Source: Thalassospira lohafexi
GTDB taxonomy: Bacteria > Pseudomonadota > Alphaproteobacteria > Rhodospirillales > Thalassospiraceae
Direction: 5' to 3'
DNA length: 64,000 nt
Assembly (NCBI RefSeq): GCF_002844275.1
Contig: NZ_NXGX01000005.1
Coordinates: forward strand, 124,001 to 188,000
The notes under the pieces were generated by a model. It worked only from the letters and a program-made list of their open reading frames with translations, did not search any database and was not told the DNA's origin. The position numbers were made by a program, and so were the translations under genes. Below, piece after piece: positions 40,901 through 49,100 of the stretch. The first letter of the stretch is position 1; the number at the start of each line of letters is the position of its first letter.

Positions 40901-43900
40901 AAACAGTCGCACTGAAGCACCTGCAACTTAAGCCCGCCTATCTGCACGATATCAACGACTGGCTTTTGCATCCTGCACTTGGTGATGTTGCGTGCAGCAT
41001 GCCCTTGATGAAACTGGGAACCGGATATGTCCCGGTCGACATTGATCAGATAACCCTCCACGGAATTCCAACCGGTGACGTTTATGCCTGCAGCGAAGAA
41101 CGCGCTGATGGCATCTTTGAAATTGCCCTGTATGACGCCAAAACCAGTCAGCTTGTTCTGTTGGCCACCGGTGTTAACTTCGTCAAAACCGGGCAGGCCC
41201 AAACGCAGGGTCGCCCCGAACTTCTTGCCACTGTTTGGCAACAATCCCCCTTGCCCGCTGCCCCCATTCCATCGGACAGCCTGTTCATCAGCAACACTGA
41301 CTTCTGGCCTCTCCCCGATGGATGTAAACACATCCACCCCAACGCCTTGTCCAAGGATGATCTGGCAACGCGATCACATGCTGTATTGGCCCTGTCCGCA
41401 GATGAAAACAGCGCACGCCGAACCGCCGATACCCTGCGCACCATTCTGCACAACATGCAGGGTCGGTTACGGTTGGTTGTTGTTGGCAGCGGCGCCTTTA
41501 CCATTGCCTCCGATCCGATCACGCCAAACCCGGATCAATCGGCGGTGGCGGGGCTCATCCTTGCGATTGCCAAGGAAGAACCGCAGCTTGATATCAGCTT
41601 TGTCGATCTGCCCGCCCATGAGGCCCTCGAACACCTTGGCGCAGAACTGTCCAACAGTGCCGCACAGGATCCAGTCAGCGTCTATCGCAATGGCGCGCGC
41701 CATGTGCGTGACCTTGCCACCCCGATAATCGACCAACAAAGCCCGGCGGGCACATGGCCAGATCACGGTGTTTGCGTTGTCACCGGCGGAACAGGTGGCT
41801 TTGCCATCGCACTGGCCAAAGAATTCGCTTCGAACGGAAAGGTGCAGTTGGCCTTGCTCGGCCGGCGCGGCGAAACCATGCTTGATGACGCCACCAAGTC
41901 CGAGATCGCGGCCCTGCGCGATCAGGGCTTCACGCTATCGGTGCTCCCCTGCGATATCACAGATCGCGCATCACTCAGCACGACCCTTGACGACATACGA
42001 AACCGGATGGGACCGATCACGGCCATCGTTCATGCTGCGGGTATTGCTGATGGCGGCTTCCTTGCACGGCGCGATATGGCGGATTTTGATGCCGTCCTTG
42101 CGGCAAAGATGATCGGGGCGCGCAATCTTGATCAACTTACCCGCGATGATCCCCTCGAGGCCTTCGTCATGTTTGGCAGCCTGACCGCCATCACGGGTGC
42201 CCCCGGTCAAACGGCCTATTGTGCGGCAAATGCATTCCTCGATGGGCTTGCCCATTATCGTGCGGCAAACACACGCCCGGCGCTGACTATCGACTGGTGT
42301 GCGTTGAGCGAACAGGGCATGGCCGCACGCCATAAGGTCCGGCTTGAAGACGGTTCATGGATTTCTCCCAAAGACGCCATCCCATTGTGGCGTTCGGCAA
42401 TTTCGCATGCCACCGCACAGCTGACCGTTCTGGATCCCGCGGTCCTGCACAAGGCGCCGTCCTCTGTGGCCAACAGCAATGACATTGCAGCAGCTTCCAA
42501 GAATCAAACGAAGGTAGATGCCCCCAATGCCCAAACGGCCAGCGAAATTATCGCGTCAATCTGGGCCGAAACCTTGGGCTATGAACATATCAGCCACGAT
42601 GATGATTTCTTTGCCCTTGGCGGTGACTCCATCACCGGCATGCAAATCGTAGACCGGGTGAACAATGATCTTGGCGTTTCCCTGACCATCTCGGACCTGT
42701 TTTCCGCACCAAACGTCGCATCCATTGTCGAACTGGCCGATCTCCAACCGGCCTCAAAACTGGTACCCACCTCAATCCCCCCGACGACAACGGCACGTAC
42801 CGACATCTCTATCGATGTCAGCGATCCGAAAACAACCATCTGTAAAATCTGGGCAGAAACGCTTGGATATACCGCTGTTGAACCGGATGACGATTTCTAT
42901 GCACTCGGCGGTGATTCCATTACCGGCATGCAAATCATTGATCGCATGACCAGTGAACTTGGGCACAATCTCACGCTAACCGACCTGTTTGAACATTCCA
43001 GCGTCGAAAAGCTCGCCCAAAAATTGCACCTGACACCCAAACCAGCCACAGGATTAAACGAGGCCTCATCCCACTTCACACCAGAGCCGAAAACAGCTCC
43101 TGCCGGTCCGACGGATGACCCGCGCCGCGCGCCAACGCTTGACCGCTATCCGCTTGCAGCTGAACAAACTTCGGTCTTGAACGCCGCGCAGAAAGGCAAC
43201 ATGGGAACCGCCTTCAACCTGCCCCATGCCTATATCCTTAGTCCGCAGTTCGATATCGACAAGCTTGCTGCTGCAATCAGAAAACTGACCGAGCGCTATG
43301 ATCTTCTGCGGACCCGGATTATTTCCGACAGCACCACGGAAAGCTGGCAGATGGAAATCTTGCCCGTGGATCAAGCGCTCCCGGATTTGACCGTGCGCAC
43401 CATCGCCGGATCACTTGAAGATGCCAGCACTGCACTGGTGGCGCCCTTCGATCTTGATACTGAATTCCCTGTCCGCTGGGCGTTGCTGCAAGATCAATTT
43501 GGGAAAACATTATTGTTCTTTGATATTCACCATGTGCTGGCCGATGGTTTCACCACCGAACGTCTTCTTGGGGAACTCTTTGGACTTTATACCGGCACCG
43601 AATTGCCGCCACTTAAATATCAGTTAAAAGACTATGCATGGTGGAGCCAGACCGACGACAGCCGCCAACGTCTGGCGGCGGCCCGGAACTATTGGCAATC
43701 ACTTTACACTGATCACCTCCCAAAGCTTGACTTGCCATCAAACCGTCCGCGACCCGCCTATCACACCTTCAATGGTGAGATTACATCATTCGCTGTTGAC
43801 GCAGAACTGCTTGGCAACGCGCGCAAGTTCGCTGCCAGTAACCGTGTCACCATGTTCACACTTGTCATGGCAACGTGGTTTACCGTGCTGGGCCGGATGG

Positions 43901-46134
43901 CAAAGACCGATGATCTCGTCATTAGTGTCCCGGTCAGTGCCCGCGATGCCGGCGGTTTCCGCGATGTCGCCGGGATGATGGTTTCGCTTCTACCCTTGCG
44001 CATGCACCTTGATGGCGATGAAACCGTCTCAAACCTTCTGGCACGCATGCAAGAACATCATGTCAGCGCCATGCGCCACCGCGCTTACTTCCTTGATCAA
44101 TTGCTTGATGATCTCACGCCACCTGCGTCACCAGATCGCACATTGCTTTCGGAAGTATCACTTTCCTACATGAACTACGAAGCAACCACACATGCGGCTG
44201 GCCTGAACGACCAGGCGCCGCAACCGGTGATCGTCGACCGCCATCATTGTAAAAATGATCTCGGTATCTTCATACGCGACCTGCCGGGTAAAATGACGGT
44301 CGCCTTTGACTATTACGCCGACATGTTTGATCGCGCATCGATCGACGCCCTTGGTCAGGTCTTTGCCGCCACCCTTGAACGCCTGATACAATCGGGAACG
44401 CAGCCCATTGGCGGCATTGACCTTCTATCTGGCACCCCAATTGAAGCGCTTAAACACTGGCATCATGATGCGGCCAAACCGAAAGCATCGACCGAGGTTT
44501 CTAGCTCCCAGTCGGCGGAACCGTCTGGTACAGAAATTGTCGTTGCGGACATCTTTACCGAGGTTTTCAAAAAGCCGATCAGTGATCCTGCCACCAGCTT
44601 CGTTACTCTTGGTGGACATAGTTTGCTGGCGATCCGCATTGTGAACCGTCTTGCCGACAAAACCGGCACACGCATCAGCATGGCTGATTTCTTTGCCACT
44701 CCAACCATCGCCGGGTTGGCAAGACTGATCGACCAAACGCTGACAACCGACACAACGACACAAAATACGACAATACCATCCGCGCCCGAACTGGATCTTT
44801 ATCCGGCCAGCCACGCGCAAAAACGCCTTTATCTTCTGTCACAGATGGCCGGCGATACCGGCGCATATGGCATGTTGTTTGTGCTGCGCTGTAGCGGTTC
44901 ATTACAACGTCCAATCTTGGAAACAGCACTTCGAAATCTTGTTGATCGCCATGAACCGCTGCGCACCGCATTCGAAGAACATGACGGTGTTATCAAACAG
45001 CGCGTTCACCCGACATCGACTCCCGACATCATCAACAGTGATGTGTCGACCCTTGCTGATCCGGCACGTGAAGCTCTGCGCCTAACCCGTGAGGAAGCGG
45101 CAAAGCCGGTCAAACTGGACCAACCGCCACTGATCCGCGCCCACATGATCAAGGTTACTGATGACGAATGTTTGCTGTTGATCGCAACCCACCACATTGT
45201 CGGCGATGGCTGGTCATCGCGTATTCTGACCCAAGAACTGGGCGTTCTGTATCAGGCGGCCCTCACTCAAACATCGCCCGATCTGGCCGCCTTGCCCATC
45301 ACCTATAAGGACTTTGCCCATTGGCAGTCGCAACAAGACTGGACCGATGCCGCAACCTACTGGCGTGAAAAGCTTAGAAACGCGCCGGACCAAATCATGC
45401 TGCCCACAGATTATCAGCCACCCGCTGTGCAATCCTATCGCGGGGCACATGCCCATATGATGATCGACGATGATGTCCTGCGCGGATTGCACGCGCTGGC
45501 ACGCGCTCACAAAGCAACATTATCATCTGTTGGTATGGCGCTGTTTTCCGCCATGCTATATCGTCTTACCCGACAGGATGACATGGTCATCGGCATGGGT
45601 GTTGCCGGTCGCGAGAAAACCGAAACGGAGGGCCTGATTGGTTTCTTCGTCAATGTTCTGCCGATCCGGGTCAAACTTGATGCCGATACCGAACTCGATA
45701 CATTGATTGACGAAATCCATCGCGATGTTACCGCCGCCCTTGATCGTCAAGACTATCCGTTTGACGAACTTGTGCGTGCCGTAGCCCCCAAACGCAACGC
45801 CAACCGCCAGCCACTTGTGAATGTCGTTTTCGAATATCAGCGGTTCGGCGCATTGACCAGTACGGATGACACCAGCGGCGGGCTGCCAATCGCAAATGCC
45901 GATCATGACAGCCTCCTGCCTGACAACATGGATGCCTTTGTCGATAACACGACGGCAAAGCATGACGTTATCCTGTTCCTGACCGAGGACGGCGATCAGG
46001 CCCGTTTTACACTGGAATACGACACCGATCTTTTCGGGGCGGAAACAATGCAGAAATGGCTTGGCTTCCTGACAAAATTTGCCGCAGCAGCGGCACAAAA
46101 CCACACGAACAAAAACGCCCAAAGGGATGCATAA
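28933..46134 (+). CDS. Hybrid NRPS-PKS megasynthase (thalassospiramide-like)
   Basis: Domains in 5733 residues: C1 (HHLVCDG at 140), carriers T1 (Ser507) and T2 (Ser618), a KS-AT linker and AT (GHS Ser878; AFHS at ~980, malonyl type), C2 (DHICFDG at 1266), A1 (~1577-2060), T3 (Ser2117), C3 (HHAICDG at 2301), A2 (~2636-3110), T4 (Ser3180), KS (Cys3411, His3544, His3584), DH (His3853, Asp4018), KR (Ser4416, Tyr4429), T5 (Ser4566), T6 (Ser4662), C4 (HHVLADG at 4866), T7 (Ser5230), C5 (HHIVGDG at 5420). Specificity residues read DALWMGGTFK for A1 (valine-like) and DVWHFSLVDK for A2 (serine). The KS has no AT beside it, and T1/T2 and T7 lack A domains. It should make an acylated peptide with a Ser-derived unsaturated gamma-amino acid. 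Start: ATG at 28933; TTG at 28909 or 28894 is possible. Confidence 0.93.
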   Translation: MAGKDKDHYPLTSPQAAIWLDLAKGRDPVQYNICNVIEFAGKLDIDLLHRAIVQCDGENDALRLHFSSHQGEVTQFFVDECRPTDFGVIDLRSEDDPKAAAFVEAKALQTRPLAFEVGENCRHQVLQLNDDLFWWVRVYHHLVCDGYAGHLIAERTASIYNALSAKTDIPECPFHSYRAFIKADASYSDGPAYQNDLVYWRERLTPDRPPSTFSAYPVGEAQKSAQFTDTLDDATLKSLQSVSRACGMSATAMTTSIFAILLGRITHQNHPVWNMPMLNRLGKAERNTPGTFTCVAPYDTSLSEHKSISELGKNIFATSRRDVRHARITPLRLRMASIGAKSLSASGANFNSLDSATPIAFSGLLTRRINIQVGPANDLSLAFFSEAISPTQSRAELIWQFDANRIDEPAVRQIADQFELLLKAVLANPDQDIVALGNLVTIDQESLGLNKNTPNSQKLSASSHEVPVLASEDEKQLATDITRIWTGLIQNDDIGPDDNLIEAGAHSLLLPRAQYALSRLVGHDLSLLEIFEHPTINGLTRHICDTFPNVKVASANHGQGIDGAPDTNTVVGTHQGTPEPIVQDRQQIVANITRIWAVLLENDDIGPNENLIEAGSHSLLLPRVQYEFSELFGIDMSLLEIAECASINALADRICETCPNFKTVHENAITTPPLSEETSAPVRSLPKEIPVIWQNGLHILPFSAPTRSELDAITAHASAQLSYDGSANHLSLLATELAVAEPHSERAVILAHDTASAIDALTSNHSPMRIDATLSGDPIETLLLFPGQGSQRPGMARALFDADPESAELINRACKEVIGFSGPIDLRDLLLSTAPTHAETEQLANTDYAQPALFIFEYTLATWLMRYGVTPSGLAGHSIGEYVAACIAGVMSFEDALRLVVMRGKLMRQTAPGAMYALSMPEDDVTDILTHFGSKLSLAAKNGPRQHVVAGDIASIDRLESHLKATGKSGRRLVVSRAFHSDLMDPILAAFRDEVATVSLHAPNIPIQSNLTGKWLTDEDATNPDYWVRHLRHGVRFADNIHGLLSSAPTGLFIECGPGQTATRLAAVNGVKAEHCIALQSASPPESTLEKTLRGQDALAHGLATMWAHGAQLAFRSETTGSAETQQKPAQTSNDEEDLKPGPIVSAFPAHPAVEGQWLARRDQPADNSHHIIVSFRLPQNTDFKDAKRAIEQVIERHDALRSTFDEHQGQLQHRVHATMPVPVRELDRVEDIRIGLFDLRNGPLARAGYVAQNSSRPPILALAIDHICFDGQSAPTLERAFLDALHGIKTPRPETAESIARRGHEDLAGNRGKTGNNFWKERSELLLATPLPAGSDATHPGRSTRLFKKLSSQQVDAFTTLSRHIKTATPTAIWNALILAVIARHKEHGVAVLGQPFSGRHGRDNQHIIGCFANVLPIAIKVDLQAGFDVLVGTVAHEILSMLDIQDYPLSRLIKDLSQMAKAPVDLPFDAVSTIEINEDINDINDIDFGAGKFPLMATLLKCGAGTFIAIEYKTSIYGPHWAERFAERLLSFLGSLATEPDKPLGEIDILPSDERQFLIEDLNATHSQYPRDTGLGELLALRIQDPACANRIAISDGKTRISYRDLGVLLSEQSTKLDEIGVQPGQTVALATERNTDAIIAILSLVWHGNAYLPIDKSLPANAIADLMDECGANTLLCSPHEQDRLAELAARFNVAPLPTAQTNGATAKFKSPAKRSGDDLAYVMFTSGSTGKPKGVLVPNRAVARLVLNNPALPFDENDVIAQAASLGFDAATLEIWAPLLNGGRLHVLDNEALFNLSTLSTTLADAGVTTMWMTASLFNLISDETPESFKSLKRLMSGGEALSPAHLRKVRAACPDVMLINGYGPTENTTFTCTHLITESDLRTGHIPIGKPIGNTRIYVVDGEGQLAPVDVWGELYTSGDGLALGYTGAPERTEKSFVKIDGIDEERLYKTGDRVRWRQDGTIEFGGRRDGQVKIRGHRIELTAIEQKLSSLAGIRNVCVLPIGTGANAFLGAAIAADNDDRDAWVSALARDFPDYMVPERFVVFPHLPVNANGKVDRKNLQAAIAQADHVRAVEKTQSTASEDLIAGHFETLFPGKAITPSSDFFALGGHSLLAMRLAGMIETHTGQRPKIQDIFTARTVASIATLVGDVKYASAQEILPRTNADRFALSSGQARLWVLQRMQPELAVYSVPITFELTGTIDASALQRAFNHLEDRQHALRLRFTSDPDHPDGVVQVLAPSGSWVLRHHHMDEATANNFVAAETARPFDLEDQPLARADLITLTPDHHLLMISLHHAICDGWSMPVLLGELTAFYQAELNGGTPSLPPITHHYEDFVSWQRAYLATDAGKAALTRCKDRLLPLAEPLNLPTDYPRPAERRFAGDFQAVAFSNTTSQLIDQAAERYGTTAFSILTALTQVLLYRHCGQTDIPMGMLVAGRDNASLDNVIGFFVNTVVLRQKVDPDALFDDHLATTTKTIMQALSDQAVPFEDVVNAVNAPRDLSRNPLFDVLVAWQDDMPEIRTFGDMEISLRETEFPFAKFDLGFYFFRKNAKLSGHIEFDTALFDRATIVAFVERLETLCHAALSGMVNAPLSALSILPDAEHARIDQFNATQKHLPIDRSISEPFLDQVAATPDTIAVRDDTDALSYQQFARRAAGIAEILRGKSIKPGDVVGVAVRRSVNMLAAIHGILLAGAAYSPLDPDHPEQRRKDMLDDLGDGFVITTPDLTDLFDPAKTIVLDGNEDADVPALTSGPDDLAYVLFTSGSTGRPKGVEIAHRGVLNRILWMQDAFPLGPDDVILQKTPITFDVSVWELFWWSWTGAQVVLPAPGAERDPRQIADAICQNRVTTMHFVPSMLATFLFAIESGMVDIEKLATLRRVFASGEALDAAVVQRFNALLFDKFGTELHNLYGPTEATVDVTWQACSPHHTGSVVPIGKPIANTTVHILSGDFKPLPIGVAGEIILGGPQIALRYRNRPELSAEKFPSDPTSPGSRLYRTGDLGRWRRDGTVEYLGRIDHQVKIRGYRIECGEVEAALESHPNVERAPIKAVKVAGLDELHAFVLGTTDLDVATLREHLRKCLPEYMIPARFFAIDHLPLTSSGKVDRKALAGKPIRANLAKSTAPAKSAAQPAQKTQAATRTIEADITRLWAEVLPDVTPTRDDGFFDVGGNSLLLLRLFEKIDARWPGKIAIVDLFANPSIAGQAGLITRDANIPTDSGLTKSESAILANDEPIAVIGMALQVAGADTPEQFWTDVAAGRDLVRPLPAAREADARELYSAIGKPVPARFREVAYLDTLFEFDAQRFRLAPIDAGLLDPDQRLFIETALMAMEDAGYGGAALKGQKVGVFAGGGTNPVWRMAMDRIPPAKAEQAFALNVPSNIVTRLSFLKDWHGPANVIDTACSSSLVVVHHACQNLRNGSCTVAIAGGAKLLPCPPDAYNGFTIDSSTARTRAFDAGADGTGMGEGSVIFVLKPLSNALKDGDPIHAVIRGSAVNQDGTSSGAAAPNPVMQAEVIKDAARSADIDLASVSYFEAHGTGTSLGDPIEIDGLTRAFAGISGQKYLAFIGSGKGNYGHLDGTAGALGLARAIMALRHDQAPPQPYFETPNPKINFDRAPVQVAQKRAKLPDQGTARRAGISSFGLSGINAHIVIETAPERTNRPQSEFKPDTVFVFALSAGSVDALRQYAANLHHRISNDPSLALCDIALTLASGRDALKHRFAFIAQTRTELLDHLLGLATGIETPSSVKTPTDDNCEVVLNNPATAQSQIDCYLNGGNLLWPADAKARRVSLPPAPFVRKTCKPVFETRPQTTSQGILQGPVETPTTRVFSIAINDPAFWPLHEHKLNGHPTLVGMAVPALMAKAAASLASTPNQPICLSNLVWHSALVENSLPDGKVTLSFDDDGKVELAGRLKNGTWRVFATASWHAAPAITMAPTSSLEDIRLRTINSVPDLSFSNQFGAINVSDRWDCTLSLQFDSTETVALKHLQLKPAYLHDINDWLLHPALGDVACSMPLMKLGTGYVPVDIDQITLHGIPTGDVYACSEERADGIFEIALYDAKTSQLVLLATGVNFVKTGQAQTQGRPELLATVWQQSPLPAAPIPSDSLFISNTDFWPLPDGCKHIHPNALSKDDLATRSHAVLALSADENSARRTADTLRTILHNMQGRLRLVVVGSGAFTIASDPITPNPDQSAVAGLILAIAKEEPQLDISFVDLPAHEALEHLGAELSNSAAQDPVSVYRNGARHVRDLATPIIDQQSPAGTWPDHGVCVVTGGTGGFAIALAKEFASNGKVQLALLGRRGETMLDDATKSEIAALRDQGFTLSVLPCDITDRASLSTTLDDIRNRMGPITAIVHAAGIADGGFLARRDMADFDAVLAAKMIGARNLDQLTRDDPLEAFVMFGSLTAITGAPGQTAYCAANAFLDGLAHYRAANTRPALTIDWCALSEQGMAARHKVRLEDGSWISPKDAIPLWRSAISHATAQLTVLDPAVLHKAPSSVANSNDIAAASKNQTKVDAPNAQTASEIIASIWAETLGYEHISHDDDFFALGGDSITGMQIVDRVNNDLGVSLTISDLFSAPNVASIVELADLQPASKLVPTSIPPTTTARTDISIDVSDPKTTICKIWAETLGYTAVEPDDDFYALGGDSITGMQIIDRMTSELGHNLTLTDLFEHSSVEKLAQKLHLTPKPATGLNEASSHFTPEPKTAPAGPTDDPRRAPTLDRYPLAAEQTSVLNAAQKGNMGTAFNLPHAYILSPQFDIDKLAAAIRKLTERYDLLRTRIISDSTTESWQMEILPVDQALPDLTVRTIAGSLEDASTALVAPFDLDTEFPVRWALLQDQFGKTLLFFDIHHVLADGFTTERLLGELFGLYTGTELPPLKYQLKDYAWWSQTDDSRQRLAAARNYWQSLYTDHLPKLDLPSNRPRPAYHTFNGEITSFAVDAELLGNARKFAASNRVTMFTLVMATWFTVLGRMAKTDDLVISVPVSARDAGGFRDVAGMMVSLLPLRMHLDGDETVSNLLARMQEHHVSAMRHRAYFLDQLLDDLTPPASPDRTLLSEVSLSYMNYEATTHAAGLNDQAPQPVIVDRHHCKNDLGIFIRDLPGKMTVAFDYYADMFDRASIDALGQVFAATLERLIQSGTQPIGGIDLLSGTPIEALKHWHHDAAKPKASTEVSSSQSAEPSGTEIVVADIFTEVFKKPISDPATSFVTLGGHSLLAIRIVNRLADKTGTRISMADFFATPTIAGLARLIDQTLTTDTTTQNTTIPSAPELDLYPASHAQKRLYLLSQMAGDTGAYGMLFVLRCSGSLQRPILETALRNLVDRHEPLRTAFEEHDGVIKQRVHPTSTPDIINSDVSTLADPAREALRLTREEAAKPVKLDQPPLIRAHMIKVTDDECLLLIATHHIVGDGWSSRILTQELGVLYQAALTQTSPDLAALPITYKDFAHWQSQQDWTDAATYWREKLRNAPDQIMLPTDYQPPAVQSYRGAHAHMMIDDDVLRGLHALARAHKATLSSVGMALFSAMLYRLTRQDDMVIGMGVAGREKTETEGLIGFFVNVLPIRVKLDADTELDTLIDEIHRDVTAALDRQDYPFDELVRAVAPKRNANRQPLVNVVFEYQRFGALTSTDDTSGGLPIANADHDSLLPDNMDAFVDNTTAKHDVILFLTEDGDQARFTLEYDTDLFGAETMQKWLGFLTKFAAAAAQNHTNKNAQRDA
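30371..30900 (+). repeat. Tandem duplication of the first carrier domain (T1/T2)
   Basis: Two carrier units offset by 333 bases (111 codons) share long nucleotide identity, for example around the phosphopantetheine site (EAGAHSLLLPR and EAGSHSLLLPR). Both keep the Ser. The DNA-level likeness suggests a fairly recent internal duplication. Confidence 0.8.
42550..43030 (+). repeat. Tandem carrier pair after the KR domain (T5/T6)
   Basis: Two carriers offset by 288 bases (96 codons) share IWAETLGY and ALGGDSITGMQI. Both have the modifiable Ser. They belong to the PKS module and are distinct from the T1/T2 pair (ALGGDS instead of EAGxHS). Confidence 0.8.
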
Positions 46135-49100
46135 ATGAAAATCGCCGACTTTGACTTCGACAGTTTGGAAACGCCCAATCCCAACGGCGAAACTGCGTCC
46201 ACGGCATCCCTTGGCAGTATCGTTGCACAGTTTGCGACCATTGCGTCTGAGTATCCCAACCGCATTGCGATTGAGGACGAGGAGGACAGCGTCTCCTTCG
46301 GTCTGCTTGATCGCCAAAGCAATCAGATTGCCAATTTCATCGTTGGGCTAAAATTGCCAGACGCGGCAATGATTGGTGTGATGACCGGGCGCAACCGCCA
46401 TTATATTGCTGCCATTCTTGGTGTTTTGAAATCCGGCCATGCCTTTGTGCCCCTTGATCCCAATGTTCCGTTAATACGGCGCATTGCCATTGCGCGCAAT
46501 GCCGTGACCCCGCTTATTTTGGCTGATGCCAAACATGTTGGCGATCTTCATCAAATGCAGTGGCGGTGTGATTGCGTCAAACATGTCATGTGTCTTGATC
46601 ATGATGCGATTGACAGCATCTCCGAAATGCCCGGCTCCCTGATGTCGACCGAACTTTGGGATCACCTTGCCGGGGATACGGCCGATAACGTGCTCGCCGG
46701 TGGCTGGAAAAGCGCCTTTACCGGTCAGCCGATTGCCCCAACGGCAATGGATGCGTTTGGCAACAATGCGCGGACCAAGGTGTCCAGCCTTGTTTCAAAG
46801 GACGCCAATGTCCTTGAAATCGGCTGCGCATCTGGTTTCACGATGAAACATATTGCCCCGGTTGTCGGGCATTATGTCGCAACCGACCTGTCTCGTCGCA
46901 ACGTCGAACGCACCGAAGCACTGGCAATTCATTCGGGCATGACACATGTGATGGGCCGTCAGCTTGCCGCCCATGACATTGACGTGTTTGAGGAAGGCTC
47001 CTTTGACCTGATCATCCTTAACAGTGTGATTGAAAACTTCCCGGGCTTCGGCTATTTGCGTCAGGTTCTGGCCAAGGCGGCAAAACTTCTGGCCCCCGGT
47101 GGCGCGATATATCTTGGCAACATCTGGGATGCGGACCGCCGCGATGCCTATCTTCGCGATCTCGCGCAATTTGCGTCTGATAATGTCGGTATGGGATATG
47201 ACACCCGGCTTGATTTCCTCGAAGACCTGTTTGTCCCTGAGGCCTTCCTGACCGACTGGGCTTTTGAACATGGCGGGTTCAAGGTAACCCGGTCCGCCAT
47301 CGATGCCCCCGGCTTTGATCCGGCCCCCTACACCTTTGATCTTGTGCTGTCGCCAGATAACGACGTCACATCGTCTTCGGGTACTCGCATGCGCCATGAC
47401 CTTTCCAGTCTTACGGCCATATCGGATGACGCACCGGCAGTCTCCACCAACACCTCGGACCTTGCCTACGTTCTGTTCACCAGCGGCACGACCGGCATGC
47501 CCAAAGGGGTCATGATCGAACATGGATCGGTGGTCAATCTTGCCCAGTCGGTTCTTGAGACGCAGCTCAAATTGATCGGTGCAGATAATTCCGATACCTG
47601 CCTGAACCTGACCTGTGTTGCACCCTTTGCCTTTGACGGATCGGTCGTTCAGATTTTTGCTGCCCTTTTGCACGGTCACAGCCTGCACATTCCCAGCCTC
47701 GAAACCCGAACCGATCCCGAAGCCCTGCAGGGCTTTATCGCTGACCACAAAATTGATCAGCTTGATGCCACGCCAAGCTTGTTTTTCCTGCTGGTCAACC
47801 ATTGGCAGCAAACCGGCCAATCCTGCCCCGCACAGATGGTGGTGCTTGGCGGTGAACCGGTTGCATCGGATTTGGTCGAACGGTTTTTTGCCTTACCCGG
47901 TCATGGCAACATTAAGCTGGTCAATGCATATGGCCCAACCGAATGCTGCGTTTCAGCCGCCCAATATGTCATGACGTCCAACAACTTCCGCCAAATCCTG
48001 CCGCCACCGATTGGATCACCGATCAATGGTGTCACAATCAACATCTGCGATGATAAAAACCGTCCCCTTCCTGACGGCGTTCCGGGTGAAATCCTGATTG
48101 GCGGGGCTGGCGTTGCGCGGGGGTATCTCAATGACGATGCTCAAACCAATCAAAGCTTCATCACCCGCCCCGACGGAACGCGCTGGTATCGCAGTGGTGA
48201 TATCGGCCGTCGGCGCAATGATGGCGAAATCGTCTTTGTCGGGCGCGAAGACGGTCAAGTCAAAGTGCGTGGCAACCGGGTTGAATTGGCCGAAATTGAA
48301 AACACCATCACCAAACACCCGCTCGTGCGCCACGCTACGGTGATCCTGCACAAAGCAGTTGGTCAGGGGGCCGAAAATATTGTCGCCTATCTCACCACCG
48401 ATGCCGGTTTTGACATTGCCTCTTGCCGCATACAACTCGAACAATCGCTACCGCCCTATATGGTTCCGGGCTACATCATCTGTCTTGATCAAATCCCGCT
48501 GACCTCAAACGGCAAGGTCGATAAATCAAAACTCCCGGCCCCGTCGACCACCCAATCAACTGTAGCCGACAAGCCAAAAGCACCGTTGCAGTCCGATCTC
48601 GAACGCACCGTCGCCGCGCTGATGGGCGATGTGCTTGATTGTTCGGTCGATGATGCCAATGCCGATTTCTTCGAGCTTGGCGGCCACAGTGTTCTGGCGG
48701 TTCAATTCTTGTCCAAACTCACTCAATCGGTTGATGTCAAAATCCCGCTCAGCGATTTGTTTGCCGGCGCAACTGTTGGCAGAATTGCCGCCCGCATTGA
48801 AGGCCGTCTGCGCGATGACAAGGCCAAAAACCCGATTGTCTCGGTCAACCCCGAAGGTAAAGACATTCCGATGGTTTGCTTCCATCCGGTTGGCGGCAAC
48901 ATCCTGTGTTATCAGGAACTCGCCCGCGCCCTTGGCCCGCAACAACCGGTCTATATGGTTGAATCACGTGGCCTTGACGAAGGACAGGGCCTGAACGCCA
49001 CCGTAGAGGAAATGGTCGCATCCTACCTTCCGGCCATACGTGAAGCCGTTCCAACCGGACCAATACGTGTCACCGGTTGGAGTTTTGGCGGATTGCTGGC

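Noticed and set aside
46135-46600. Reading the second NRPS protein as starting with a condensation domain
   Set aside because: The first 100 residues are the A-domain N-terminus; the condensation domain is the last domain of the preceding protein.
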